Positions 1-10,390 of a stretch of DNA of 64,000 bases are shown here, one piece after another; position 1 is the first letter of the stretch; each line of letters begins with the position of its first letter. The translations under genes were made by a program, and so were the position numbers. This DNA comes from Hallella multisaccharivorax DSM 17128 (GTDB lineage: Bacteria > Bacteroidota > Bacteroidia > Bacteroidales > Bacteroidaceae). The DNA lies in assembly GCF_000218235.1 (NCBI RefSeq), contig NZ_GL945017.1:192111-256110 (forward strand). Direction: 5' to 3'. Below the pieces are notes generated by a model. That model was not told the DNA's origin and searched no databases. It saw only the letters and a program-made list of their open reading frames with translations.

Positions 1-167
1 TGACCAGGAAACCTGTTATCATCAGAAAGGTTGGCATGATAAATGACAGGATAGAGCTCCTTGCCAATGGATAGATATTGCCAAAGTTTACTATATGTAC
101 AAGGATTACAAGACTGATCAAGACAGCTCTAAAGCCATCAATTATTTATCAACAGTCGGATGGCATT
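1..167. other. No supportable gene at the window edge
   Basis: No convincing gene is visible. One forward frame stays open from about position 50 into the repeat array and would encode a peptide of about 43 residues from the ATG near position 96. It has no recognisable motif and its end lies inside tandem repeats, so I do not call it. Confidence 0.3.
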
Positions 168-321
168 GCGATTACAGCGTAAAGGCGATGCGATTACAGC
201 GTAAAGGCGATGCGATTACAGTGTAAAGGCGATGCGATTACAGTGTAAAGGCGATGCGATTACAGTGTAAAGGCGATGCGATTACAGTGTAAAGGCGATG
301 CGATTACAGCGTAAAGGCGAT
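168..321. repeat. Tandem array of seven 22-bp repeats (array 1)
   Basis: Seven uninterrupted units of exactly 22 bp begin at 168, 190, 212, 234, 256, 278 and 300. The units are identical except for one C/T position. Each has the core TTACAGYGTAA, a small dyad with arms TTAC and GTAA. The period is not a multiple of three, so this is not a protein repeat. There are no unique spacers, so it is not CRISPR. The array lies downstream of the minus-strand GH31 gene. The same unit in reverse complement recurs at 20929-21038. Confidence 0.95.
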
Positions 322-375
322 GCCGTCACAGCTTCGTAGAGATGACACCCCATGCAGAGGCTCGCCCTCACATAT

Positions 376-480
376 ATGGGTACCCATGCAGAGGGGGCCC
401 CAGGCCATCCACAAACAAGGTCCGACCCATGAAATGAAAAAGGTCGGGACATTGTTTGTGGGCAGCCACAGGGGCTGCCC
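376..480. other. Cluster of inverted repeats downstream of the GH31 gene
   Basis: Three structures follow the GH31 stop codon. A stem with 8-bp arms GGGCAGCC and GGCTGCCC lies at 460-480 with a 5-nt loop. A longer imperfect inverted repeat of about 19 bp pairs 409-427 with 442-461. A perfect 12-bp palindrome, ATGGGTACCCAT, lies at 376-387. None is followed by a clean U-tract in the minus-strand transcript, although the loop of the long repeat is U-rich. They probably form the 3' end or a stabilising structure of the GH31 transcript, which is an inference. Confidence 0.6.
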
Positions 481-501
481 CTGCACTGAAACCAATATAA
501 G

Positions 502-3447
502 TTACAGCCGGACAGACACCGCCCTACCGTCATAACGGACGAGGTGTCCTTCCGTTGACCGGTCAATATTCACACCCAAGGCATGGGCGCCATCCACCAC
601 GATGACGTTGAACCGCCGGTTCTTCAGCATGCCGTTGAAGCTGCCTTTACGCGGCTCAATGGTCAGCGTCTTGGAGGCATCGTTCCAAGAGAACATGACG
701 GTGGCGTACTTGCCTTTCTCATAGTTATAGTTAATACCTTCATCCTCGTAGAGCGTGAACGTAGCGTTCCTTCCGGCAAAGACATAAAGATCGATGAGCT
801 CAGCGGCTTTCTCGTCACTCCATTCCATCTCGGGACCGACCGGGATAATGCTTCCCTCGGGCACGAAAACAGGAATGCGCTCATAGGGTGCCGCCGCCAT
901 AACGGTCTGACCACCGGCATAATGACGGCCGGTATAGAAGTCGTACCATCCGCACTGCTGTGGCAGATAGACACTGCGGTAACGGGCTTTGTACTCCGTC
1001 ACAGGGCAGGCCATGAGCGACGGTCCGAACATCCACTGGTCCTTGAGGTCATAAACCTTGCTGTCGCCATTGAAATCCATCACCAAGGCGCGCATCATCG
1101 TGTAGTCATTGAAGTGTACGGCACCTGCCAGGCTATAAATATACGGCATGAGCCGATAGCGCAGACGGTCGTACCAGACGATCGATTTATAGGCAGGATG
1201 AGCCTCTGGCGCGATGTTCCACACCTCACGAAGAGGCCACTGACCGTGGGTACGATAGAGCGGCACGAAGCATCCGAACTGGTTCCAACGTGCCTGCAGC
1301 TCGCGCCATTCTTTCAGATCCTCGCTTTCCACACCTGTCTGGTCATAGTTCTGCTGTGCACTGGAATAGCGGTTCTCCACGGAGAAGCCACCGATATCCA
1401 TTCCCCAGAAGGGCAGCCCCGCGAGATTGTAGTTGAGTCCTGCTGTCATCTGCGCGCGCATATCCTCCCATCGTGTGCCGATGTCACCGCTCCAGGTAGC
1501 CGTGGAATAATGCTGCTCACCGGCAAAGCCGCTGCGCGTGAGCAGGAAGACACGCCGGTTCGGATTGACACTGCGCTGTCCGTTGTAGATAGCATCGGCG
1601 TTGGGGATAGAGTAAGCATTGAAATACTCCGTCGTCGTGCCGAGAGCCGTAGGACCACTCAACGCCTTGCGGTACCACATCGGCGTACAGTCGCGCACGT
1701 TAGGCTCCGAGGCATCCATCCACCAGGCATCCACTCCTTTATTGTAGCGTGAATAGAGCCCGCGGTCGATCTGATTCCAGAACATCCTCCGCGCCCCTGA
1801 TGAATAAGCATCATAGAAAGAGTTCAGGTAGCCTGGTCCCACCCAGTCCCTGACAGAGTCGACGACAGCCTGGTGATACATCCAGCCCCTGGCATCGAGC
1901 GCCTTGTAATTGTCGGTGTTGACATAGAACTTCGGCCACACACTGATCATAAAGCGTCCGTGCATCTGGCGGACACTGTCGAGCATCGCCTGGGGATTGG
2001 GATAGCGGCTGCGGTCAAACTCCTGAGCGCCCCACTGGTCGTCTTTCCAGTAGTTCCAGTCCTGCACGATATTGTCGATGGGAATGTGACGCTTGCGGAA
2101 CTCGGCAAGCGTCTCCTCCACATCCGCACTGGTCTTATAGCGCTCACGGCTCTGCCAGAAACCCATCGCCCATTTCGGCACAACCTGTGCCTTACCTGTA
2201 AGCGTGCGGTAGCCGCTGATGACTTCGTCAAGGCTGTTTCCGGCAATAAAGTAGTAATCAAGATCTTTTGCCATCTCGCTCCAGACCGTCAGCTTCTGCT
2301 GCTCGCTGTCCGGTCGCGGTGCTGCCACGCGCAGTCCACAATAGGACACATCGCCGTCGGGAAGCCAGTCGATGAGCAGATGATGGCGCTTGCCTTTCTC
2401 CAAGCGCACGTCAAACTTGCAGTAATTCGGGTTCCACGCCTGCCGCCAGTGCTCAGGCACCACCTCTTTCCCGTCGATGAACACCCGTGTGTAGCCCGCA
2501 TAATAAAGCAGGAAACGGTAGAGGTTGTCGGCCGGAGCCTCCATATAACCCTCATAAGTCACGTGTGATCCGTTGAGTCTGAAGCCCTGGGGCAGCGCTG
2601 CCTCACCGAGGTCGCCCGTCTTCTTCCGCGGAATATCAGGTAAGAGATATTCATAATAGATGCTGTCCTCATCACGCCTGATGGTCCTGCCGTCGGCAGC
2701 CGTATAGGTCCCTGTGAGGTGACCTCTCACCCCATCGGCATCGTAAAGCGTGAAGGCACGGTTGAGCTGCAGATAGTCAGCAGGATTGCCGAAACGGCAA
2801 TAACTGTACGAATCCCACAGGATGCCATAGTTGAGGTTGCTCACCACGAAAGGTACCGACACTTTGGTGTTATACTGGTAGAGCTCCTCGTTCTTACCTT
2901 TCATGTTCAGCTCATTGGCCTGGTGCTGACCAAGACCATAATACCCCTGGGTGCCGTCATTATCAAACTGCAGTGTCCACGACCAGCCGTGGCGCCATGA
3001 ATCGGACACTCTGGCGCTGTCTACACCAATCTCCCTCGCAGGAACGGTGAACGACTTGAAGATCTTGCCGTCCGTGGCATTCTCAGCTACAATCTGTTCC
3101 CCTTTTGCATCAAAGAACATGACCCTACCAGTAGACTTGTTCACCTCTGCCCGGACCGATGCCGTCGTCACCAGCACCTTTGCAGCATCCTCACTGACCC
3201 GGAAAGGAGTTGCGGACTTCTGTGGTAAAATGATCAGGCTCTGCTTGGCAGGAAAGGTGTGTTCAGCCGTAGCCTCCACGCGGATAATCTTAGGACCCAT
3301 CACTTCCAGACGCACCAGCCTGGGGCCGTTAGCAGAGAGCTGCGTCACAGGAATGGTCACAAATTGCTGTTGGCGAGTGTAGCCCGCAGCTGACGCCGAC
3401 AGGCTCCCCATGAGCAGACACACCGTAAAAAAAGTTTTATTGTTCAT
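502..3447 (-). CDS. GH31 alpha-xylosidase/alpha-glucosidase with PA14 insert
   Basis: A 981-residue secreted glycoside hydrolase of family 31. The N-terminus is a signal peptide ending near ASAAG (residues 18-22). An N-terminal beta-domain is followed by a PA14-like insert at about residues 225-375, an arrangement known from Bacteroidota alpha-xylosidases. The (beta/alpha)8 barrel carries the nucleophile Asp578 in WMDASEPN and the general acid/base Asp655 in WSGDIGTRW. It should release alpha-linked xylose or glucose from the non-reducing ends of oligosaccharides in the periplasm or at the surface. The PA14 insert favours alpha-xylosidase, but specificity cannot be fixed from sequence. It has no SusC/SusD neighbours and lies alone behind DUF3467, from which a terminator separates it. 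Confidence 0.9.
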   Translation of the reverse strand: MNNKTFFTVCLLMGSLSASAAGYTRQQQFVTIPVTQLSANGPRLVRLEVMGPKIIRVEATAEHTFPAKQSLIILPQKSATPFRVSEDAAKVLVTTASVRAEVNKSTGRVMFFDAKGEQIVAENATDGKIFKSFTVPAREIGVDSARVSDSWRHGWSWTLQFDNDGTQGYYGLGQHQANELNMKGKNEELYQYNTKVSVPFVVSNLNYGILWDSYSYCRFGNPADYLQLNRAFTLYDADGVRGHLTGTYTAADGRTIRRDEDSIYYEYLLPDIPRKKTGDLGEAALPQGFRLNGSHVTYEGYMEAPADNLYRFLLYYAGYTRVFIDGKEVVPEHWRQAWNPNYCKFDVRLEKGKRHHLLIDWLPDGDVSYCGLRVAAPRPDSEQQKLTVWSEMAKDLDYYFIAGNSLDEVISGYRTLTGKAQVVPKWAMGFWQSRERYKTSADVEETLAEFRKRHIPIDNIVQDWNYWKDDQWGAQEFDRSRYPNPQAMLDSVRQMHGRFMISVWPKFYVNTDNYKALDARGWMYHQAVVDSVRDWVGPGYLNSFYDAYSSGARRMFWNQIDRGLYSRYNKGVDAWWMDASEPNVRDCTPMWYRKALSGPTALGTTTEYFNAYSIPNADAIYNGQRSVNPNRRVFLLTRSGFAGEQHYSTATWSGDIGTRWEDMRAQMTAGLNYNLAGLPFWGMDIGGFSVENRYSSAQQNYDQTGVESEDLKEWRELQARWNQFGCFVPLYRTHGQWPLREVWNIAPEAHPAYKSIVWYDRLRYRLMPYIYSLAGAVHFNDYTMMRALVMDFNGDSKVYDLKDQWMFGPSLMACPVTEYKARYRSVYLPQQCGWYDFYTGRHYAGGQTVMAAAPYERIPVFVPEGSIIPVGPEMEWSDEKAAELIDLYVFAGRNATFTLYEDEGINYNYEKGKYATVMFSWNDASKTLTIEPRKGSFNGMLKNRRFNVIVVDGAHALGVNIDRSTEGHLVRYDGRAVSVRL

Positions 3448-3491
3448 TAGACTGTTTCTTAGCTTCCCATAAATGACAAAATCATATTAAA

Positions 3492-3532
3492 TAAAAAAGG
3501 TCACTGCGCCCATAACGGGGAAGTCAGTGGCC
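3492..3532 (-). terminator. Rho-independent terminator after the DUF3467 gene
   Basis: On the minus strand the arms GGCCACTG (3525-3532) and CAGTGACC (3499-3506) form a stem with a GC-rich loop, followed by a U-run at 3493-3498. It should end the DUF3467 transcript before the GH31 gene. Confidence 0.75.
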
Positions 3533-3586
3533 TTTGTCTTTTATTGTGAGGACATAAGTCTACATCTGATGGTTGATGAAAGATGT

Positions 3587-3916
3587 TTATGCATTGCCCG
3601 TACCGAAAGGCATGGCTGTACGGCCGCCAGCTTCCGGAGCCTGTGGAGGTGCAGGGAGTTTGATTTCACCAAACTCCTTCTCGTAGCGAAGAATGTTTTC
3701 CTGTAGAGCAAAGAGCAAGCGCTTGGCATGCTCCGGAGCCATGATAACGCGAGAGAATATCTGCGGAGGAGCAATGGGGAGCATGTGGGCAAAGTCGATG
3801 ACAAACTCCGAACTGGAATGATTGATCATTGCAAGATTGCTGTACTGGCCATCGGCAACTTCGGGCTTGAGCTGTATCTGTACCTGATTCTGTTGTTCTT
3901 TGTTATTTTCTGCCAT
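3587..3916 (-). CDS. DUF3467 domain protein
   Basis: A 109-residue cytoplasmic protein matching the DUF3467 family, with the segments SSSEFVIDF (about residues 34-42) and PEHAKRLLFALQENI (about 61-75). The C-terminus is rich in proline and alanine. Molecular function is unknown. The gene typically lies just downstream of rpoC in Bacteroidota, and it does here apart from a group II intron between them. It has its own promoter at 3961-3991 and terminator at 3492-3532. A longer-looking frame at 3541-3804 is a shadow. Family assignment is from remembered conservation. Confidence 0.85.
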   Translation of the reverse strand: MAENNKEQQNQVQIQLKPEVADGQYSNLAMINHSSSEFVIDFAHMLPIAPPQIFSRVIMAPEHAKRLLFALQENILRYEKEFGEIKLPAPPQAPEAGGRTAMPFGTGNA

Positions 3917-3960
3917 TGTTTCAAATATTAATTAAAGGTCTGAGTTGAATGTTTGTATTG

Positions 3961-3991
3961 CAAAGATAAATAGAAAAAAACATACAGCAAA
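3961..3991 (-). promoter_or_regulatory. Bacteroidota promoter for the DUF3467 gene
   Basis: On the minus strand a -33 TTTG (3988-3991), a 19-nt spacer and a -7 TATCTTTG (3961-3968) match the consensus exactly. The -33 box is about 12 bp from the inferred 3' end of the group II intron, so the intron leaves this promoter intact. Confidence 0.7.
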
Positions 3992-4094
3992 GAAAAATAA
4001 CAATCGAGTAGGAGGAAAACGAAGTAGTTTTCTTCCTACTTTCGTTTTCCGACCTCTCACACCACCGTACATGCGGTCCCGCATACGGCGGTTC

Positions 4095-5508
4095 CTATTT
4101 TTGGGGGTGCCATTCGAGATACGTCCCCATTAAAGTAGCATACCCTGCTGCACGTAGATTGTTGTTACTTATTGCAGTTGCTAAAATAGGACTATTAGCT
4201 ATATGCCAATAACCCTTACGAGTATTACCCCATTCGTATGCTTGGTATTTATTAATACCACATCTAATGAGGTTTGCCACTTTTGTCTTGACTTTCTTCC
4301 AAGCTTTCCATATACACATGCGTATTCTACGTCTTAACCATTCGTCTGTTTCAAGCAAGAGACGCTTCATATTGGCAAGGTGATAATAGCCAACCCACCC
4401 TCTTATGTATTCTTTCAGCTTTTTGCTTTCTCTTGGCATATCCCCATCCATTGCTGCGACTTGTCAGTTCTTTCAACCTTGACTTCATCTTGGCTTTGGA
4501 TTTTGGGTGCACAGTGAGTTGGCATTTGCCTTTCATCACATAAAAGGAGTAGCCCAGATATTTCACTCCACGTACATACGACACTACGGTCTTTTTCCTT
4601 GTTTGACTCTGAGATATAGAACATTTTTCTATAAATCGGGTTATAGACTCCTTCACTCGCATTGCAGCCCTTTTGGACTTACAGAATATCATCGAGTCAT
4701 CGGCATAGCGTACAAAGGGAAGCCCTCTGCGTTCAAGTTCTTTGTCCAATTCGTTGAGTATGATGTTACTCAACAACGGACTTAGCGGTCCTCCTTGGGG
4801 AGTTCCCTCTTCGCTCGCTTCAAACAAGCCTTTGTTCATTACACCACTTCGGAGATATTTGTGTATAAGACTGACCACTCTGCCGTCTTTTATCGTACGG
4901 CTGAGAATTTCTATGAGTTTGCTATGGCTCACGGTATCGAAGAAGCGTTCAAGGTCAAGGTCTACTACATATATGTAGCCTTCATTAATTATACTTTGCG
5001 CTCCTCGTATTGCGTCATGGCATCCTCTTCTCGGACGGAAGCCGTAGCTCGTCTTGGAAAATTGGTTCTCATAGATGGGGGTCAATACTTGGTTTATGGC
5101 TTGTTGCACCAAACGGTCTACTACTGTAGGTATTCCCAACAGGCGCATCTTGCCATTGTCTTTGGGTATTTCTACCCTTTTCACTGGGTTTGGACGGTAA
5201 GAGCCGTCCATCAAGGAACGGATGAGCAAGTCCTTATTGGTCAATAGCCATGGGAGCAACTGCTCACACGACATCTTGTCGATACCACCACAGCCTTTGT
5301 TTCTCATAACTGCCTTGTAGGCTCGGTTGAGATTTGAAGGGCTAAGGATTTGCTCGAAAAGGTGTTCCTTGTCGAATGGTACTTCCACGATGTTGTCTTC
5401 ACACATCCACATGTAGGTCTGCACTCCCCCATACCATTCGGTTTCCGACCTATCTCTTTGGGGGCAGCCATTAACTTGGGATAATGTTTTCTGCATTCTT
5501 TCCTTCAT
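4095..5508 (-). pseudogene. Group II intron reverse transcriptase/maturase, frameshifted
   Basis: The first frame (5508 down to about 4424) carries the reverse transcriptase, with SYGFRPRRGCHDA, GTPQGGPLSPLLSN and the catalytic YADD starting at residue 268. The thumb/maturase part (KLKEYIRGWVGYYHLANMK to the end at 4095) continues in another frame. The switch falls in a run of five A on the coding strand (4420-4424). One A fewer would restore a continuous protein of about 470 residues. A second pair of apparent indels in A-runs at 4624-4628 and 4592-4596 compensate each other and scramble about 11 residues. Either the gene is decaying or these are homopolymer sequencing errors. Confidence 0.8.
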
Positions 5509-5931
5509 GAGGTATGTTTCAATTACTATCGCTTGATTGTTAGGTTCAGCCCTTCATGCAACGTTATCGAGTATTGCACTACTATGGCGTCTGCTGACTT
5601 CTCACGGCAAGCTTTACTCCACTTCTTTCGTAAAAAAAACTATTTGAAGTGTCCGTGAGACCTCCTCGGATAAGGGCATTGTCTTTCCATCTTATACCCA
5701 CTTCATTTACACCAACCGTTCCGAATAGCTATAGGGCTTTGATTTGTTTAGCAACCTTACCCACGGTCATATGCCTTGTATGAAGTTTCTGTTCGTTAGG
5801 TCAGATGTTTGCCGCCGGCTTCTTTCAGATTCCACCTCACGATGGACGCCCTTGCCTTTGGCTATGTAATTCCCGCTATTAAGGCTTACTCGGGACTTGC
5901 ACCCGTTAGACAATACTCATGCCGAGCATAC
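5509..5931 (-). ncRNA. Group II intron RNA domains I-III
   Basis: This gene-free stretch is the structured 5' half of the intron RNA. It includes the GGGTGCAAGTCCCG segment near 5890-5905, which is typical of domain I. I could not fold the individual domains by eye. Confidence 0.6.
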
Positions 5932-5933
5932 TG

Positions 5934-5970
5934 AAAAAAGGCTGCCACAGTGTTTTTATGTGGCAGCCTT
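5934..5970 (-). terminator. Rho-independent terminator of the rpoBC operon
   Basis: A perfect stem is formed by AAGGCTGCCACA (5938-5949 in plus coordinates) and TGTGGCAGCCTT (5959-5970), with a 9-nt loop. In the minus-strand transcript it is followed by a U-run at 5934-5939. It lies 24 nt beyond the rpoC stop codon. Confidence 0.92.
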
Positions 5971-5994
5971 CATATTTTAATAAGAATAAACTAA

Positions 5995-8900
5995 TTACTC
6001 TTCTGTCTCAGCAGGTTGTGTATAGTCGAGTACATTTCTCTTGTTGGCCTGGATGCGATCATAGTCTTCTCTTGAACCAACAATGAGTTTATCCCACTGA
6101 CGCATTCCGGTACCGGCTGGGATGAGGTGACCGCAGATCACATTCTCCTTCATGCCTTCCAGATTGTCGACCTTTCCACGGATAGCGGCCTCGCAGAGTA
6201 CCTTTGTGGTCTCCTGGAAGGAAGCAGCACTCATGAAGCTCTTCGTACCCAATGCGGCGCGGGTGATACCCTGCAAAATCTGAGTAGACGTTGCTGGCAC
6301 GGCGTCACGCACCTGAACAGGCTTGAGATCACGGCGCTTGAGGCTGGAGTTCTCGTCGCGCAGCTTTCGGGCAGAAACAATCTGACCTTTCGACAACACA
6401 TCACTGTCGCCGGCATCGGTAACCACCTTCTTGCCCCAGATGCGATCGTTCTCATCGGCAAAGTCGAGTTTATCGACAAGCTCCTGCTCCAAGAAGCTGG
6501 TATCACCCGGATCATCGATGCGTACCTTACGCATCATCTGGCGGACGATGATTTCAAAATGCTTGTCGTTGATCTTCACTCCCTGCAGACGATACACATT
6601 TTGCACCTCGTTGACGATGTATTCCTGTACAGCCGTGGGACCCTTGATAGCCAAGATGTCGGACGGTGTGATCTCTCCGTCGGAGAGTGCCGTACCTGCG
6701 CGCACGGCATCATGCTCCTGAACAAGGATCTGACGGGACAGTGGTACGAGATACTTACGCTGCTCACCACTCTTAGAAGTGATGATGATCTCGCGGTTAC
6801 CACGCTTGAGCTTACCCATCGTGACCTCACCATCAATCTCGGACACGACAGCAGGACTTGTGGGATTGCGAGCTTCAAAGAGCTCCTGCACACGAGGCAG
6901 ACCTCCCGTGATACCACCGGCATTGAACACTGAACGCGGAATGCGGACAAGCGTCTCACCTGTCGTGATCTTCTGACCATCCTCAATGTTGGCTATATGA
7001 CCACCCACAGGGAAGTTGTAGGTACCCAGCACCTCACCGTTCTCGTCCTCAACATCTACGGTCGGCACAATATTATGGTCTTTCGACTCAACAATGATGC
7101 GCTCGGTCATACCCGAGGTCTCATCCGTCTCAGCCTTATAGGTCTGACCTTCAGATACATTATGGAAACGCAGTGTACCGGCATACTCTGAAACAATGAC
7201 CGCATTAAACGGGTCCCAACGGCAGACGACGTCGCCTTTCTTGACACTATCGCCGTCCTTAAAGAACAGAGAGGAGCCGTAAGGCACGTTGAGCGTGGCA
7301 AGAACCACACCGGTATTCGGATCGATAAACTGCACCTCGGCAAGACGGCTAACCACCATCTGGCAATCAATGTCCGTATCACCACTATTGTCCACGAAGG
7401 CTACCGTGCGTAAGCCATCAAACTTCAATTTGGCCTCATACTTAGACGTAATGGAGGCATTGGCGGCGGCATTCTCTGCCACACCACCCGAGTGGAAGGT
7501 ACGAAGCGTCAGCTGTGTACCTGGCTCACCGATAGCCTGTGCGGCAATGACACCGACAGCTTCACCAAGCTGTACCATCTTAGAAGTGGCAAGGTTACGG
7601 CCGTAACACTTGCGGCATACACCCTTCTTGCTCTCACAGGTCAGCACAGAACGGATCTCCACCATCTCAATGCCGGCCTTCTCAATGGCATCAGCCTTAT
7701 CCTCGGTGATTTCCTCACCTGCCTCAACAATAATCTCGTTGGTATGGGGATTGACCACATCGTGCACAGAGACACGACCTAAGATGCGCTCGGCCAGCGT
7801 AGAGATAACATCATCACCGTCCTTTAAGGCGCGGCACTCAAGGCCACGAAGCGTACCACAGTCTTCCTCTGTGATGATCACGTCGTGCGACACATCCACG
7901 AGACGACGAGTCAGGTATCCGGCGTCAGCCGTCTTCATGGCAGTATCGGCAAGACCTTTACGGGCACCGTGTGAAGCGATGAAGTACTCCTGTACGGACA
8001 TACCCTCCTTCAGGTTGTTCAGAATAGGGTTTTCAATGATGGAGTTACCCTCGGCACCAGCTTTCTGCGGCTTGGCCATCAGGCCACGCATACCGGCGAG
8101 CTGTGCGATCTGGTCGGCACTACCACGGGCACCGGAGTCAAGCATCATAAACACAGCATTGAAACCTTGGTCAGCCTCTGTCATGTGCTTCATGACGGCT
8201 TTCTTCAGATTGTCGTTGACGTGAGTCCAGGCATCGATGACCTGATTGTAACGCTCCTTATCTGTGATAAGACCCATGTCGAAGTTAGCCTGCACCTCGT
8301 CAACCTCATCTTGTCCTTTCTTCACGATCTCAGCCTTTTCGGGCGGCACGATGATGTCGTCAAGATTGAACGAGAGACCGGCCAGGTAAGACATACGGTA
8401 GCCGAGGTTCTTGATACCGTCAAGGAAGGAGCAGGCACGAGCCATACCCACCTTCTTGATAACGGCGGAAATAAGGTTACGCAGTGACTTCTTCGAGATG
8501 ACGCCATTGAAAAATCCAAGTTCTTTCGGAATAATCTCATTGACGATGATGCGTCCGACCGAGGTCTCCACGATGTGACGGACAGGCCGTCCATTCTCGT
8601 CGAGATCGTCTACCATGCACTTCACCAACGCATGCTCGGCGCAACGCTTCTCATTAAAGGCGATGACGGCCTCCTCAGGACCGTAAAACATCAAGCCTTC
8701 ACCTTTGGCGCCCGGACGAATCTTTGTGATATAATAAAGACCGAGCACCATATCCTGCGACGGCACTGTGACAGGAGCACCGTTGGCCGGATTAAGGATG
8801 TTGTGGCTCTGAAGCATCAGAATCTGTGCCTCCAGCACAGCCTCGTTGCTCAAGGGAAGGTGCACAGCCATCTGGTCACCATCGAAGTCGGCATTGAACG

Positions 8901-10362
8901 GCGTACAAGCCAGCGGGTGTAACTGAATAGCTTTACCTTCAATAAGCTTGGGCTGGAAGGCCATGACAGACAAGCGGTGCAGCGTCGGAGCACGGTTCAA
9001 GAGTACAGGATGACCCTTCATTACATTCTCCAGGATATCCCAAATGACGGGCTCACGACGATCGACAATACGCTTGGCGCTCTTCACCGTCTTCACAATG
9101 CCACGCTCAATGAGTTTACGGATGATGAACGGCTTATAGAGCTCAGCTGCCATCAGTTTCGGCAGACCACACTCACCCATCTTCAGCTCAGGACCCACAA
9201 CAATCACCGAACGAGCTGAATAGTCAACACGCTTACCCAGCAGGTTCTGACGGAATCGTCCCTGCTTACCCTTGAGTGAGTCGCTGAGCGACTTCAGCGG
9301 GCGGTTGCTCTCGCTCTTGACAGCACTTGACTTACGGCTATTGTCGAACAAAGAGTCAACGGCCTCCTGCAGCATACGTTTCTCATTACGGAGAATCACT
9401 TCAGGGGCCTTGATCTCAATGAGACGCTTCAGACGGTTATTACGAATGATGACGCGACGATAGAGATCATTGAGATCGGATGTGGCAAAACGGCCACCAT
9501 CCAACGGAACCAAAGGACGAAGGTCTGGCGGGATAACGGGAATAATCTTCATGATCATCCATTCCGGCTTGTTGACCTCCTTGGATCCACGGAAAGCCTC
9601 AACAACCTGAAGACGCTTCAGAGCCTCAGTCTTACGCATCTGTGATGAATCATTGTTGGCACGGTCGCGGAGTTCGTAGCTAAGACGGTCAAGACCTGAC
9701 ACGCCCTTCTCATCTGGTTCAGAGAGCTCATGAAGCAAATCGAGGATCGCCTCGGCGCCCATCTTGGCGACAAACTTATTGGGATCACTGTCATCGAGCA
9801 AGTCGTTGTTCTCGTCAAGCTTATTGTCGACGATGTCGATATACTCTTCCTCGGTGAGAAGATCCATTTTATGTGAACCATTAAGATCCTCCACACCCTC
9901 AACATCCTTCATGCCGGCGAGACGGCCAGGCTGAATGACGATATACTTCTCATAATAAATGACAGCATCCAGATTCTTGGTGGGCATGCCTAACAGGTAA
10001 CCAATCTTGTTGGGCAGTGAACGGAAATACCAGATGTGAGCCACGGGCACAACAAGCTCAATGTGTCCCTCCCGCTCGCGGCGCACCTTCTTCTCCGTCA
10101 CTTCCACACCACATCGGTCGCAGACGATTCCCTTATAACGAATGCGCTTGTACTTGCCGCATGCGCACTCATAGTCCTTCGTCGGGCCAAAGATGCGCTC
10201 ACAGAACAAACCGTCACGTTCTGGTTTGTAGGTGCGGTAATTGATGGTCTCCGGCTTGGTGACCTCACCATACGAATTTTCCTTAATCTCTTCGGGTGAA
10301 GCGAGACTAACGGTAATCTTAGTGAAATTGGTCTTTACCTTTGTATCTTTTTTGAAAGCCAT
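5995..10362 (-). CDS. rpoC: DNA-directed RNA polymerase subunit beta'
   Basis: A 1455-residue beta' subunit, full length for Bacteroidota. The N-terminal zinc-binding site [19 protein letters not shown] is near residues 67-85. The catalytic [12 protein letters not shown], whose three Asp bind the active-site Mg, is near residue 488. The second zinc site [11 protein letters not shown] is near residue 915. The trigger loop/bridge helix region with [17 protein letters not shown] is intact. It starts 28 nt after the rpoB stop codon and is followed by a strong terminator. Confidence 0.99.
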   Translation of the reverse strand: MAFKKDTKVKTNFTKITVSLASPEEIKENSYGEVTKPETINYRTYKPERDGLFCERIFGPTKDYECACGKYKRIRYKGIVCDRCGVEVTEKKVRREREGHIELVVPVAHIWYFRSLPNKIGYLLGMPTKNLDAVIYYEKYIVIQPGRLAGMKDVEGVEDLNGSHKMDLLTEEEYIDIVDNKLDENNDLLDDSDPNKFVAKMGAEAILDLLHELSEPDEKGVSGLDRLSYELRDRANNDSSQMRKTEALKRLQVVEAFRGSKEVNKPEWMIMKIIPVIPPDLRPLVPLDGGRFATSDLNDLYRRVIIRNNRLKRLIEIKAPEVILRNEKRMLQEAVDSLFDNSRKSSAVKSESNRPLKSLSDSLKGKQGRFRQNLLGKRVDYSARSVIVVGPELKMGECGLPKLMAAELYKPFIIRKLIERGIVKTVKSAKRIVDRREPVIWDILENVMKGHPVLLNRAPTLHRLSVMAFQPKLIEGKAIQLHPLACTPFNADFDGDQMAVHLPLSNEAVLEAQILMLQSHNILNPANGAPVTVPSQDMVLGLYYITKIRPGAKGEGLMFYGPEEAVIAFNEKRCAEHALVKCMVDDLDENGRPVRHIVETSVGRIIVNEIIPKELGFFNGVISKKSLRNLISAVIKKVGMARACSFLDGIKNLGYRMSYLAGLSFNLDDIIVPPEKAEIVKKGQDEVDEVQANFDMGLITDKERYNQVIDAWTHVNDNLKKAVMKHMTEADQGFNAVFMMLDSGARGSADQIAQLAGMRGLMAKPQKAGAEGNSIIENPILNNLKEGMSVQEYFIASHGARKGLADTAMKTADAGYLTRRLVDVSHDVIITEEDCGTLRGLECRALKDGDDVISTLAERILGRVSVHDVVNPHTNEIIVEAGEEITEDKADAIEKAGIEMVEIRSVLTCESKKGVCRKCYGRNLATSKMVQLGEAVGVIAAQAIGEPGTQLTLRTFHSGGVAENAAANASITSKYEAKLKFDGLRTVAFVDNSGDTDIDCQMVVSRLAEVQFIDPNTGVVLATLNVPYGSSLFFKDGDSVKKGDVVCRWDPFNAVIVSEYAGTLRFHNVSEGQTYKAETDETSGMTERIIVESKDHNIVPTVDVEDENGEVLGTYNFPVGGHIANIEDGQKITTGETLVRIPRSVFNAGGITGGLPRVQELFEARNPTSPAVVSEIDGEVTMGKLKRGNREIIITSKSGEQRKYLVPLSRQILVQEHDAVRAGTALSDGEITPSDILAIKGPTAVQEYIVNEVQNVYRLQGVKINDKHFEIIVRQMMRKVRIDDPGDTSFLEQELVDKLDFADENDRIWGKKVVTDAGDSDVLSKGQIVSARKLRDENSSLKRRDLKPVQVRDAVPATSTQILQGITRAALGTKSFMSAASFQETTKVLCEAAIRGKVDNLEGMKENVICGHLIPAGTGMRQWDKLIVGSREDYDRIQANKRNVLDYTQPAETEE

Positions 10363-10390
10363 ATTCTTCTTAATAGTTTATGAGTTTTCC

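Larger units (their letters stand above)
4003..5931 (-). mobile_element. Group II intron, class C type, behind the rpoC terminator
   Basis: An intron of about 1.93 kb, read on the minus strand. The 5' end is inferred at 5931 (GTATG-like start), two bases past the U-run of the rpoC terminator. The 3' end is inferred near 4003 (ending AT). Domain V lies at about 4061-4094 with arms around CCGTATGCGG and CCGCATGTACGG and an upstream CGC triad, as known for IIC introns. Domain VI is a long stem at about 4017-4050 with GGAAAACGAA pairing to a matching arm. The maturase frame ends against domain V. Insertion after a terminator hairpin is the known habit of class C introns. Boundaries are uncertain by a few bases. 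Confidence 0.8.

Noticed and set aside
168..321. CRISPR array
   Set aside because: The 22-bp units are contiguous with no unique spacers, and no cas genes are in the window.
583..1752. 389-residue plus-strand frame
   Set aside because: It is the antisense shadow of the GH31 gene and has no recognisable domain.
4420..4424. Programmed frameshift in the intron maturase
   Set aside because: A run of five A alone is weak evidence. No stimulatory structure was evident and other indels occur in the same gene, so decay or sequencing error is more likely.
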